A stretch of 49,011 nt of DNA from Lentisphaeria bacterium (GTDB taxonomy: Bacteria > Verrucomicrobiota > Lentisphaeria > Victivallales > Victivallaceae): the NCBI GenBank assembly GCA_018265615.1, contig JABLYX010000037.1:1-49011 (forward strand), in the 5' to 3' direction. Shown here piece after piece: positions 1 to 7,424 of the stretch. Every line of letters starts with the position of its first letter. The first letter of the stretch is position 1. A program made the position numbers and the translations under genes. The notes below the pieces were generated by a model. That model saw only the letters and a list, made by a program, of their open reading frames with translations, ran no database searches and was not told the origin of the DNA.

Positions 1-2
1 GC

Positions 3-125
3 AAATACTACTCATACGACGGCAAGCTCTACCGCGCGGCCGCCGACATGCCGGCTTGCGTCTGGCCGCCGGATACGCCGGGGATGTGGCAGTGGGAGGA
101 GGTGACGGATGTACAGCCTGAATGA
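3..125 (+). CDS. Phage tail-fibre-like protein, C-terminal fragment (partial)
   Basis: Only the last 40 codons are in the window; the reading frame is open from the first bases to TGA at 123-125. The visible peptide begins KYYSYDGKLYRAAADMP and ends WQWEEVTDVQPE. The spacing of aromatic residues (Y..GKLYRA, W..P, W.W) resembles the short carbohydrate-binding modules that end phage tail-fibre and host-recognition proteins; this is a resemblance only. The next gene starts inside it (ATG at 109), which is typical of tightly packed phage late genes. It could equally be the end of any secreted protein with such a module. Confidence 0.5.
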   Translation, partial: KYYSYDGKLYRAAADMPACVWPPDTPGMWQWEEVTDVQPE

Positions 126-507
126 GATTGAAGAGAAGATCAGTCTTGCGAAGGCCGTGAAGCTCTCCGGCGCGGAGCTGCTGGAGGATCGCGAACGGGC
201 GGTCCGCGTCTGCAACGGAATCGGCGCGGCATGGATGCCGGAGTACCTCCGCGATTGGATCTGCACCCTCAACCCGACGCTCGTTCTTGCTGCGGACATC
301 CACGACATCCGCTATGAAATCGGCGGAACGGAGGCCGACCGCGAAGCCGCCGACGACGAGATGCTTGCGAACGGGATCAGGCTCGCGGACCACCGCTACG
401 GCTGGTATGATCCGCGCCGTTATCTGGTCCGGATGCAGATGAGGAAGTTCCACGCGATCCTGCGCGAGTTCGGCGGATGGGCGTGGAAATACCGGGAGGC
501 GGCGTAA
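109..507 (+). CDS. Phage-type small protein with PLA2-like HD..Y motif
   Basis: A 132-residue soluble protein without signal peptide or membrane helix. The middle carries AADIHDIRYEIGG followed by EADREAADDEM. The spacing HD-x-x-Y, then GG, R and AD/DD recalls the catalytic helix of small phospholipase A2-like proteins found in phage and parvovirus genomes, where His-Asp form the active pair. The cysteines of classical PLA2 are not all present, so enzymatic activity is uncertain. The start overlaps the preceding gene by 17 bp and the stop overlaps the next start (TAATG), so it belongs to one transcript with its neighbours. A role in late phage functions is inferred from position only. Confidence 0.55.
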   Translation: MYSLNEIEEKISLAKAVKLSGAELLEDRERAVRVCNGIGAAWMPEYLRDWICTLNPTLVLAADIHDIRYEIGGTEADREAADDEMLANGIRLADHRYGWYDPRRYLVRMQMRKFHAILREFGGWAWKYREAA

Positions 508-716
508 TGGAACATCTTGAGGCAATCGGGAAGCTGCTGGCGATCATCGTGCCGATCCTGTGTGGCCTCCTGTGGCTGCAAAAACGCATCGAGCGGGGAC
601 AGGACCGAATGCTGAAGAAGATCAACAAGATCGACAAACATAAAGTGTCGTACAAAGTGTGCGACCAGCGCCGGGCCGAATGCCCGTGCAAAATCAACAA
701 GGGAGACAGTCAATGA
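507..716 (+). CDS. Small single-pass membrane protein (holin- or spanin-like position)
   Basis: A 69-residue protein starting MEHLEAIGKLLAIIVPIL. Residues about 7-26 form one hydrophobic helix, followed by a strongly basic tail rich in Lys/Arg with three Cys near the end (KVCDQRRAECPCK). The ATG at 507 overlaps the previous stop codon; an in-frame ATG at 477 would lie deep in the upstream gene and is less likely. The next gene, a lipoprotein, overlaps it by ATGA. A one-helix protein directly before a small lipoprotein is the usual order in phage lysis modules (holin or inner-membrane spanin, then outer-membrane lipoprotein), but no sequence family is recognised, so this is inference. Confidence 0.6.
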   Translation: MEHLEAIGKLLAIIVPILCGLLWLQKRIERGQDRMLKKINKIDKHKVSYKVCDQRRAECPCKINKGDSQ

Positions 717-1141
717 AACGCACAATCGCAATCGTAATCGCCGCCGCGGCGGCCCTGCTCGTTACCGCCGGATGCACGACCACCAGTACGATCCACGAGT
801 TCGACACGGCGGGGAACCTCATCAAAACGACCGTGACCGAGCGCGACCCGTTCGACAAGCTCGCGGAATCGACCCGGAACAAAACCGTCGTGGCCTGGTC
901 GAACGGCTGGGCGGCGTACATCTCGGCCTCGGCGGCGACGCTGGAGGATCCGACGCCGACCGGCAAGATCTTCGCGGGGAAAGTCGCGCGCGGCTACCTC
1001 TCGGTGCTGCCCGGCCACGACCCCGCCGGAATCGCCGGAATCATCGCCGCGACCCGCGAGGAGTTCAGCTCTCCGGCGTTTGCGTCCGGGCAGAGTGCTC
1101 CCGGCGGAAACGGCCCGGCGGGGTCCCCTGCCGCGCAGTGA
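713..1141 (+). CDS. Phage-region lipoprotein, 3' end overlapping AraC gene
   Basis: A 142-residue lipoprotein. The signal peptide MKRTIAIVIAAAAALLVTAGC ends in a good lipobox (LVTAGC), so it should be cleaved and acylated at Cys21. The mature part is hydrophilic and not recognised. The last 25 residues are low-complexity (Gly/Ala/Pro/Ser) and lie entirely on the antisense of the 3' end of the AraC gene on the other strand (1065-1141). The true C-terminus was therefore probably lost where phage-like DNA meets chromosomal DNA, and the present end is whatever frame was available. The start is set by the ATGA overlap with the preceding gene. Confidence 0.6.
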   Translation: MKRTIAIVIAAAAALLVTAGCTTTSTIHEFDTAGNLIKTTVTERDPFDKLAESTRNKTVVAWSNGWAAYISASAATLEDPTPTGKIFAGKVARGYLSVLPGHDPAGIAGIIAATREEFSSPAFASGQSAPGGNGPAGSPAAQ

Positions 1142-1958
1142 ATACCCGGTTGAAATAGAAGACGTTGCGATATCCGAGCGCATTCGCGATCCACTCAAGC
1201 GGATGGTCCGTCTCGACCAGCAGCCGGCAGGCGCGCAGCATGCGTTCCCGGGTCTGCATCCCGAGGAACGTCATGCCGAATTCCGCCTTGAGGATGCTGC
1301 CGACCCGCGACGGCGACAAATGCAGCTCCTCGGCAAGGTCGCGGATCGTGACCGGCTCGTGGGCGCGCTGCGCGAAGAAGCGGCGGATCCTGTTGTGCCG
1401 CAATGAGCTGTATTCGCTGCGGCGCAGCAGATCCCCGCTGCTTTCGGAGTAGAACAGCAGCCCGGCGCCCCACAGCTCAAGCTCCGTCGCAAGCTCCGCC
1501 ATAAGCCCGCGGTCCAGCAGCGGGAGCTCGTAGAATTCACGCTTACGGTTCTCCGGAATCCCGCCGCACGGCTCGTCCCCCTCCCGCCGGAACATTCCGG
1601 CGTAGAGGATCAGCAGCAGCTCCGAACGGCGGAAGATCGGGACGACAAGCTGCGTCGCACCGCGCCAGCAGCGGTGCAGCAGCGGCCGCTCCTCCATGCG
1701 GCACACCTCGAAGAGCTCGATATTGCAGCTCCTGCGGCACTTGCTCCGGTCCCCCGGGAACTGCCTGCGCCAGTTGCGGCAGAACGGATGGTTGTGCCGG
1801 TAGCGGATCCCGGGGAAGCCGCCGGTCGTCCGGCCGAACAGCACACCGTGCAGGTCGTGCACGGTAAAGCAGATCCCGTAACGCCTCTCGAGGTTCTCCG
1901 CGGCGCGGATCAGCCCGGCGGCGGGAGCCGCAAGATCGATTGCCGGAAAAAATTCCAT
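1065..1958 (-). CDS. AraC-family regulator with PocR-like sensor domain
   Basis: 297 residues. The N-terminal half (about 10-130) is rich in Cys and His (HPFCRN, CRRSCN, VCRMEE) and looks like the PocR sensory domain, which binds small ligands or redox cofactors. The C-terminal 100 residues form the two helix-turn-helix units of AraC/XylS proteins (TIRDLAEELHLSPSRVGSIL, then EWIANALGYRNVFYFNRVF). The ATG at 1958 has AGGA five bases upstream. It is transcribed away from an MFS transporter and MBL hydrolase, and two direct repeats in the shared intergenic region suggest that it controls both itself and that operon. Its 3' end is overlapped by the phage lipoprotein frame, yet the AraC domain looks complete. 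Confidence 0.9.
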   Translation of the reverse strand: MEFFPAIDLAAPAAGLIRAAENLERRYGICFTVHDLHGVLFGRTTGGFPGIRYRHNHPFCRNWRRQFPGDRSKCRRSCNIELFEVCRMEERPLLHRCWRGATQLVVPIFRRSELLLILYAGMFRREGDEPCGGIPENRKREFYELPLLDRGLMAELATELELWGAGLLFYSESSGDLLRRSEYSSLRHNRIRRFFAQRAHEPVTIRDLAEELHLSPSRVGSILKAEFGMTFLGMQTRERMLRACRLLVETDHPLEWIANALGYRNVFYFNRVFTARQGTPPGRFRREHSARTQTPES

Positions 1959-1970
1959 ATTTATCCTGTT

Positions 1971-2014
1971 TCAGTGATTTTATATAAAATATCAGTCATT
2001 TCCTGCATTGTCAA
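1971..2014 (-). promoter_or_regulatory. AraC-type direct repeats and promoter of the AraC gene
   Basis: TCAGTGATTT (1971-1980) and TCAGTCATTT (1992-2001) are near-identical direct repeats whose starts are exactly 21 bp apart, two helical turns, the usual geometry for AraC-family half-sites. On the minus strand TTGACA (2014-2009), a 17-bp spacer and TATTTT (1991-1986) form a plausible sigma70 promoter for the AraC gene, with the repeats flanking its -10 box. For the plus strand the repeats lie about 55-85 bp before the MFS start, a typical position for activation. No clear plus-strand -10/-35 pair is seen. Confidence 0.6.
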
Positions 2015-2056
2015 ATTCCCTGCGAATGATATGTTTGAAAGCATGACGGAGGGAGC

Positions 2057-3274
2057 ATGGAAAGCTGGAAGAAAAATCTGTTCTGGATCTGGATGTCGGT
2101 GTTTCTCGCACATGCGGGGTTCAATTTCTCATACCCGGTGATCTCATTCTACTTTCTCGACGTGTTCAGAATGAACCCGGCGGAGTGCAGTTTTTACACG
2201 GGCGCGTTTTCGCTGGCCGGAAACCTCGGTTTCTTCCTGAGTTCCCCGTTCTGGGGGCGGCTCTCTGACCTCTTCGGGCGCAGAATCATGATGGTCCGGG
2301 CCAACGCGGTCGGAACGCTGCTCCTGCCGCTGATCCCGTTCCTGTCCTCGCCGGACCTGATCATCGGGACCCGCTTCGCGATCGGCCTCTTCGCGGGCGT
2401 CACCATCGCGGCGGTCACGCTGCTCAGCAGCACGACGCCGGAGGAGCACCGCGGCAAGGCGATCGGCTCGATCTCATCGTCGGTTTTCGCGGGACAGCTT
2501 TTCGGCGTCGTGGGCGGCGGCTTCACGGCGGCGAACTTCGGTTTCACGGCGAATTTCATGCTCTCGACCGCTCTAATGCTCGTCTCGACACTGGTTCCGC
2601 TCTTCCTGGTCACGGAGCCGCGCGTCGCGCCTCCGGCAGGGGCGACGATCTTCCCGCGCAAGTTCAAGCTGCCGAAATTCGGAAACGTCTGGATGATCAT
2701 GCTGCTCATGGTCGCAACCGGATGCGTGCAGCAGATGGACGGCGCCTACCTGCCGCTGCTGGTTCACTCGGTGCTCGGAGGCGGCGACATCGCCTCCGCC
2801 ATGCGCTGGAACAGCGTGCTCGGCGGCTGCTGTACCGCGGTCGGCATCTTCGGCGGAATCATCATCGGCAGCCTGTGCGACCGCTTCCGGTGCAGCTCCG
2901 TCACCGCCGCGGTCGCAATCTGCGCGGCGGGCTGCACACTGCCGCAGGCGTTCGTGACATGGCTGCCCGCGCTCTTCATCGAACGCATGGCGATGACCTT
3001 TTTCGTCTCCGGCTTCAGCCCGGTCGTGCAGGTCTATCTCGCACAGGCCGCGCCGCCTGAAAAGCGCGGCAGCTATCTCGGCTGCGGAGCGAGCTTCCGG
3101 AGCCTCGGCTGGCTGATCGCGGGAGGAGCAGCGCTGTTCTGCTCGACGCAGTTCGGAGTCCGTTCGGTTTTCCTGGCGGTCACGGCCGCCATGCTGCTGA
3201 TGGCGCTGACGGCGGCGCTTTCGGCCAATATCGTACCGCTGGTTCAACGAAAGAAGAAAGAGGGCAGAGCATGA
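2057..3274 (+). CDS. MFS transporter
   Basis: 405 residues with about 12 hydrophobic segments and a hydrophilic central loop near residues 190-215, the usual major facilitator layout of two six-helix halves. The MFS motif A loop is visible as GRLSDLFGRRIMM at about residues 70-82, with a related loop (GSLCDRF) in the second half. ATG at 2057 follows GGAGGGAGC, a strong ribosome binding site. The stop overlaps the start of the MBL hydrolase (ATGA), so the two are co-translated. The substrate cannot be read from sequence; a sugar or sugar-derived compound is suggested by the setting, and efflux is also possible. Confidence 0.9.
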   Translation: MESWKKNLFWIWMSVFLAHAGFNFSYPVISFYFLDVFRMNPAECSFYTGAFSLAGNLGFFLSSPFWGRLSDLFGRRIMMVRANAVGTLLLPLIPFLSSPDLIIGTRFAIGLFAGVTIAAVTLLSSTTPEEHRGKAIGSISSSVFAGQLFGVVGGGFTAANFGFTANFMLSTALMLVSTLVPLFLVTEPRVAPPAGATIFPRKFKLPKFGNVWMIMLLMVATGCVQQMDGAYLPLLVHSVLGGGDIASAMRWNSVLGGCCTAVGIFGGIIIGSLCDRFRCSSVTAAVAICAAGCTLPQAFVTWLPALFIERMAMTFFVSGFSPVVQVYLAQAAPPEKRGSYLGCGASFRSLGWLIAGGAALFCSTQFGVRSVFLAVTAAMLLMALTAALSANIVPLVQRKKKEGRA

Positions 3275-4116
3275 AAATCACAATCCTCGGAAGCGCCGCC
3301 TGCGAAGGAATCCCCGCACTCTGGTGCGAATGTCCCGTCTGCCGCGAGGCCGCACGGCGCGGCGGCCGCGACATCCGCCGCCGGTGCAGCTACCGGATCG
3401 ACGACCACACCCTCGTCGATTTCGGCCCGGACGGCTACCTGCAGAATCTTGAATTCGGAACCGACCTGACGAAAATCGACCGGCTGCTTTTCACGCACTT
3501 CCACTCCGACCATTTCTTCCCCGTCGATTTTCTGTGGCGAAAGCGCAACAGCTGCTTCAGCCACACGGAGAAGTACATAGACATCCACGCCCCCCGGCTG
3601 GTCTTTGACCTGCTGCTCGACCGGGCGCGGCAGAACGGGTTCGTCCGGTCGCTCGGCGAACTGCAGATACGCCCCCATGAAGTGCTTCCGGGAGAAGCTT
3701 TTGAATCCGGTCCGCTCCGGGTGCTCCCGCTGGCGGCCAACCATGCGCCGGATTCGGGAGCGGTGTTCTACGCCATCGAATGCGGCGGGAAGCGCGTCAT
3801 CATCGCAAACGACACAGGCTACCCGGAGGAGGCTTCGCTGAAGCTGTTGGAAAACTACAGGGCGCAATGCGCGATCCTCGAATGTACGGTGGCACTGAAC
3901 AAGCCGGAGCCGGATCCGGAGTGCTGCCATATGAATCTGGCGACCAGCGTGCTGCTCCGGGACGAGCTGCGGAGACGCGGCGCGCTTGAGCCGGATGCGC
4001 CGGTATGGCTGAACCATTTCTCCCACAACGGTTTCGTGCTGCATGACGAATTCACGCAAAAGTGCCGTCCGCACGATCTCCGGGTCGCATATGACGGGTT
4101 GGAGATCGAGCTGTAA
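3271..4116 (+). CDS. MBL-fold metallo-hydrolase (PhnP-like)
   Basis: 281 residues with the metallo-beta-lactamase fold. The metal-binding signature HFHSDH is at residues 76-81, a later ligand His lies in LAANHAPDSG, the bridging Asp in IIANDTGY, and the last His is probably in WLNHFSHNG. The N-terminal CEGIPALWCECPVC contributes paired cysteines, as in PhnP/PqqB-like phosphodiesterases, which often bind an extra structural metal. The start overlaps the MFS stop by four bases, so the two genes are one transcriptional unit controlled from the AraC intergenic region. A cyclic phosphodiester or lactone is a reasonable substrate class, but the substrate is unknown. Confidence 0.85.
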   Translation: MKITILGSAACEGIPALWCECPVCREAARRGGRDIRRRCSYRIDDHTLVDFGPDGYLQNLEFGTDLTKIDRLLFTHFHSDHFFPVDFLWRKRNSCFSHTEKYIDIHAPRLVFDLLLDRARQNGFVRSLGELQIRPHEVLPGEAFESGPLRVLPLAANHAPDSGAVFYAIECGGKRVIIANDTGYPEEASLKLLENYRAQCAILECTVALNKPEPDPECCHMNLATSVLLRDELRRRGALEPDAPVWLNHFSHNGFVLHDEFTQKCRPHDLRVAYDGLEIEL

Positions 4117-4117
4117 G

Positions 4118-4141
4118 AGCGCACCGGGCGCCCGCGCTTTT
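4118..4141 (+). terminator. Terminator of the MFS-MBL operon
   Basis: Just after the MBL stop codon, AGCGC (4118-4122) pairs with GCGCT (4134-4138) around a GC-rich self-complementary loop and is followed by TTTT. It lies in the 24-bp gap between two convergent genes. Confidence 0.5.
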
Positions 4142-5334
4142 CACCGCACCGTCAGCGCAGCATGGAGTTGCACGTTCTCCGTGTTTTCCAGCCCCGCCAC
4201 CGGCTCCGTGCCGGGGTTGCCGTTCACGACGCCGTCGATCACCGAATCCGCGAGGGAACCCGCGATCAGCACCGCCTGCTTCGCGCCCGACCGGATGCTC
4301 CGGATCAGGAACTCCGCCGTGTCGCCGAGCGGCGTCCTGCCGCCCCACGCCGGGTTCACATCCCCGATCTTCACCGCCGCATAGTCGCGCAGCCCTTCCG
4401 GCGACGTGTCGGTCACGCCGTCCAGCAGAATGTTCCGCATCCGGATTCCGCCCGTATTCAGAAAGCGCACGATATGGTGCCCGCCGGCGGAATGTCCCGC
4501 CACATTGCGCAACACGATCCCGCTGACCTCCTCGCTCATCCCCTCCATCTTCGGCGAACACACTTCGCTGTGTCCCAGGATGCCGCAGGGGCGCGGCTCC
4601 CCGCCGATCGCCGTGAATGCGACGAGATCGTCGCCGGTCGCCCCCGTAACCGTATCGATCACGATGTTCCGGCAGCCGCGCCGCAGGTCGAGCCCGTCCT
4701 GGTTCAGGGTCGTCTGCCGCACGCCGCCGATCATGCGGTATCCGGCAGAGTCGAACGCAAGGTCGCGGATGTTCCCCTCCGTGCAGTATTCCAGCGAAAC
4801 CGCCCACATATGGGAATTCCGGATCCGGAGATTGCGGATCGAAAAGCCGTGCACGTTCGCCAGCAGGATCCCGATGTTCCGCCAGTCGCCGGTCTGCGAT
4901 TCGCCCGGCTCGCCCGCATCGGTTCCGAACGTTCTGCCGCCCAGTACTTTCGCGGAGTCTCCGGTCGATCGCGGCGTCTCCGCCCCTTCGAGCTCAGCGC
5001 CGCCGAGGCCGAGAATGTGGATGTTCCGGAGCGGCGGAACCGTCCCGATGCCGACTCCGCAATTCGCACTGCGGATGAAGTTGTCGCGGCAGCGGTCCGA
5101 GAGCCGGATCCTGCAGTTGTCCAGGATCAGCGTCGCATTTTCCGGCAGCAGGATCGCGGAGTCGATCAGCCAGAGGCCGCGTCGCGAAACCGCATCGGGC
5201 CGGCGCGGCGGGATCCGCAGCGGCTCGCCGGCGGCAAACGCCGCCTCCGCCGCCTGCCGGATCCGTTCACTGTCGGAGCCGGAGTAAGAGTTCGGATTCA
5301 TCGGATCCCCGCCGCGGATGTCCTGCCGTTCCAT
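4141..5334 (-). CDS. Right-handed beta-helix (pectate lyase/GH28-like) protein
   Basis: 397 residues without an obvious signal peptide. The sequence is a run of short beta strands of the type NIHILGLGG, NIGILLANVHGFSIRNLRIRNS, NIVIDTVTGATGDDLVAF, which are successive coils of a right-handed parallel beta-helix. The pattern D-G-L-D-L followed by GDD (TLNQDGLDLRRG...TGATGDDLVAF) is like the catalytic Asp region of GH28 polygalacturonases, so a pectin or rhamnogalacturonan hydrolase is likely. ATG at 5334 has AAAGGG upstream; a second in-frame ATG at 5301 (MNPNSY) is possible. It is downstream of the MocA oxidoreductase but appears to have its own promoter. The predicted cytoplasmic location suggests action on imported oligosaccharides. 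Confidence 0.75.
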   Translation of the reverse strand: MERQDIRGGDPMNPNSYSGSDSERIRQAAEAAFAAGEPLRIPPRRPDAVSRRGLWLIDSAILLPENATLILDNCRIRLSDRCRDNFIRSANCGVGIGTVPPLRNIHILGLGGAELEGAETPRSTGDSAKVLGGRTFGTDAGEPGESQTGDWRNIGILLANVHGFSIRNLRIRNSHMWAVSLEYCTEGNIRDLAFDSAGYRMIGGVRQTTLNQDGLDLRRGCRNIVIDTVTGATGDDLVAFTAIGGEPRPCGILGHSEVCSPKMEGMSEEVSGIVLRNVAGHSAGGHHIVRFLNTGGIRMRNILLDGVTDTSPEGLRDYAAVKIGDVNPAWGGRTPLGDTAEFLIRSIRSGAKQAVLIAGSLADSVIDGVVNGNPGTEPVAGLENTENVQLHAALTVR

Positions 5335-5372
5335 GATGCACGCCCTTTCCAGAGATTGTTCCTTCCTGTGTC

Positions 5373-5401
5373 AATATAGCAGACGGGAATCCGGGATACA
5401 A
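5373..5401 (-). promoter_or_regulatory. Putative promoter of the beta-helix gene
   Basis: Minus-strand TTGTAT (5401-5396), 17-bp spacer, TATATT (5378-5373). The -10 is good and the -35 is weak. It lies 39 bases before the gene start, in the 92-bp gap after the MocA gene. Confidence 0.4.
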
Positions 5402-5426
5402 ATCAAAAAGCGATTAAAGCGATGAT

Positions 5427-6431
5427 TTATCTGACGACCGCCTTGAACCAGTCGCAGAGCTGCCGGTTCAGGGCGCTGCTCTCCGCGACGGTGAACGGGG
5501 CGGCGGCGGCTTCGCGCGCGCCGGACTTCAGCAGCCGTGCGAAGCCGTCCGCCTCGTATCCGAAGCTGGTCCGGTCGGCCGGGACGCGGATCACCTCCGT
5601 GCCGGAGCCGCGTTCGATGCGGATCACTCCCTCCTCCGGCTCGGTGCGGTTGCAGACCCACGGATTCGGAACGACGATCCGCCCTTCCGAACCGTGAATC
5701 CGCAGTGCGGCATCGAGCGTCGCACCGCAGGAGCAGCAGAGCTGCGCGGCGATGCGCCCGCCCCAGACGGCGATTGCGCAGGAGGTCAGGTCGATGTTTC
5801 CGGGCGCCGTCACGCCGCCCGCGATCAGGCGGTCCGGCGTTCCCGGCTCCCGGCCGAGCACCGTCCCCGCCACCAGCATCGCCATCGAAAGCGGATACCC
5901 GCCGATGTCCCGGATCGCCCCGCCTCCGAGCGCCGGGTCGAAAAGCCGGTCGGCGGGATCGTATTTCGCGGCGAAGCCGAATGCGCTCTCGATCAGATTG
6001 ACCTTGCCGACCGCCTCCGCCCGCAGCAGTTCGATGAGCTTCGCGGTCTGCGGATGCCAGCGGTACATATATCCCTCGAGGAACAGCTTGCCGCACTCCC
6101 GCGAAGTTGCCAGCACCGACTCCGTGCTCTCCGCGTCGAGCGCCATCGGTTTCTCGCAGAGCACGGGTTTTCCGGCCTTCAGCGCCGCGATCGAAAGCTC
6201 GGCGTGAGTGGTGTGCGGCGTCGCGACATAGACCGCGTCGATGCGCGGATCCAGCAGGAGGACCCGCAGATTCGCGGTCGACTCCGGCACCTTGTTTTCA
6301 GCGGCGAACCGCCGCGTCCGCTCCGGGTCGCGCCCGAGAACGATGAGCGGCCTCCCGCCCGTCCCGGCCTGAAGCGCCCGGATGAAGGTCCCGGCGATCC
6401 GCCCGGTTCCGATGATTCCCCAGTTCAGCAT
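5427..6431 (-). CDS. Gfo/Idh/MocA-family NAD(P)-dependent oxidoreductase
   Basis: 334 residues. The N-terminal Rossmann fold begins NWGIIGTGRIAGTF (GxGxxA nucleotide-binding loop), followed by the family motif CEKPMA at about residues 94-99, in which the Lys takes part in catalysis. The C-terminal half is the alpha/beta substrate domain. Such enzymes oxidise sugar or inositol hydroxyls, or act in NAD-recycling glycosidase steps. It begins three bases after the stop of the lipoprotein gene and precedes a beta-helix hydrolase, so a role in catabolism of sugars released by that hydrolase is inferred. Length and motifs are normal for the family; the exact substrate is unknown. Confidence 0.9.
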   Translation of the reverse strand: MLNWGIIGTGRIAGTFIRALQAGTGGRPLIVLGRDPERTRRFAAENKVPESTANLRVLLLDPRIDAVYVATPHTTHAELSIAALKAGKPVLCEKPMALDAESTESVLATSRECGKLFLEGYMYRWHPQTAKLIELLRAEAVGKVNLIESAFGFAAKYDPADRLFDPALGGGAIRDIGGYPLSMAMLVAGTVLGREPGTPDRLIAGGVTAPGNIDLTSCAIAVWGGRIAAQLCCSCGATLDAALRIHGSEGRIVVPNPWVCNRTEPEEGVIRIERGSGTEVIRVPADRTSFGYEADGFARLLKSGAREAAAAPFTVAESSALNRQLCDWFKAVVR

Positions 6432-6434
6432 GAG

Positions 6435-7244
6435 TCACTTCCCTCTCTTCGCGGCGGCGGCCCGCTCCGCCTTCCCGGCATCCCGGTTCATCTCCCAGTA
6501 CTCGTTCTCCGTGGCCGGCTCCCTGACCCGGTATCCCGGCGGGAGCTCAAACAGCTCGCCGGGCAGCTCCGGATTCAGCTCGACGTCGACGGAACGGTAG
6601 CCGTATTTCATCTTCCCGTCGAGACCGTACACGATGCGGGAGTGCATGAAGCCGTCCTCTTTGCCGATCCCGTAAACGATATACTCTTCCGGGGGCTTGC
6701 TGAATTTCTCCCACAGTTCTCCGTCGGAGACATGCGGCAGTTTTTGCGCCTTCTCCCGCTGCCGGTAAACGCGGAGGAGCGCCTCGAAGCACTCCCGGCT
6801 CCTGTTCCCGGTCTCCGTGATGAACAGACAGGGAATATCGCCGCATTTTCCCTCGACAGCCGTGTACAGAGAGAACTCCGAGAGGTCCGGAATTTCCGGA
6901 TTCGCCGGGTAGAGCGGCCCGGGCCGCCGGATTGCGACCCTGGTCAGCGGATAGAAATCATACTCCTTTTCGAAGCTGCGCACCCGCACATGCGCCGGAT
7001 CCCGTTCTTCCATCCGCGTGAACAGATTCCCGGCCGCATCCCGGCAACGCATGAAGCGGGTCGGCCCCATGGCATTGCTGCAGTAAACCCTGGTTTCGGC
7101 ATAATTGCCCTGCACCGCGAACACCTGTGCGGCATGCACCAGTTTCCCGTACTTCACGGACTCCTCATCCGTCACCCGGCTGTTCATACATCCGGCCGTC
7201 CCCAACAGGGCGGCCGCGGCCAATGCCAATCCCGGAAATCTCAT
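6435..7244 (-). CDS. Lipoprotein of unknown function
   Basis: 269 residues. The signal peptide MRFPGLALAAAALLGTAGC has a clear lipobox (LGTAGC), predicting a membrane-anchored lipoprotein with Cys19 as first mature residue. The mature part is mixed alpha/beta; repeated strands such as TRFMRCRDAAGNLFTRMEERDP and VYGLDGKMKYGYRSVDVELNPELP loosely recall lipoprotein carrier (LolA/LolB-like) sheets, but no family is recognised with confidence. ATG at 7244 has GGGAGGG eight bases upstream. It is the first gene of a minus-strand unit with the MocA oxidoreductase three bases behind it. Confidence 0.75.
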   Translation of the reverse strand: MRFPGLALAAAALLGTAGCMNSRVTDEESVKYGKLVHAAQVFAVQGNYAETRVYCSNAMGPTRFMRCRDAAGNLFTRMEERDPAHVRVRSFEKEYDFYPLTRVAIRRPGPLYPANPEIPDLSEFSLYTAVEGKCGDIPCLFITETGNRSRECFEALLRVYRQREKAQKLPHVSDGELWEKFSKPPEEYIVYGIGKEDGFMHSRIVYGLDGKMKYGYRSVDVELNPELPGELFELPPGYRVREPATENEYWEMNRDAGKAERAAAAKRGK

Positions 7245-7272
7245 ATTGTGTCCCTCCCTGGTTTCCGTTTCT

Positions 7273-7300
7273 AAGATACAGCTTCGCCGGAAGAATGCAA
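7273..7300 (-). promoter_or_regulatory. Promoter of the lipoprotein-MocA operon
   Basis: Minus-strand TTGCAT (7300-7295), 16-bp spacer and TATCTT (7278-7273), ending 28 bases before the lipoprotein ATG. It is divergent from the GH78 promoter about 50 bp away. Confidence 0.45.
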
Positions 7301-7349
7301 CCCCCCGGGCGGACGAATACGGAAACCCGCCTTTTTCAATGGAAGAGGA

Positions 7350-7378
7350 TTGACACCGCGGACGGCTCAGGCTATATT
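7350..7378 (+). promoter_or_regulatory. Strong sigma70 promoter of the GH78 gene
   Basis: TTGACA (7350-7355), 17-bp spacer, TATATT (7373-7378). The -35 is perfect and the -10 matches five of six. Transcription should start near 7385. This decides the start of the GH78 gene: an in-frame TTG at 7350 is the -35 box itself, so the ATG at 7425 is the real start. Confidence 0.75.
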
Positions 7379-7424
7379 AGCAGAAATTGCTTTTCATCTC
7401 CAATTCACAGACAGGCACGTTATT

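Noticed and set aside
7350..7424. Longer N-terminus for the GH78 enzyme from TTG 7350
   Set aside because: The TTG is the first base triplet of the -35 box. The ATG at 7425 gives the usual family opening.
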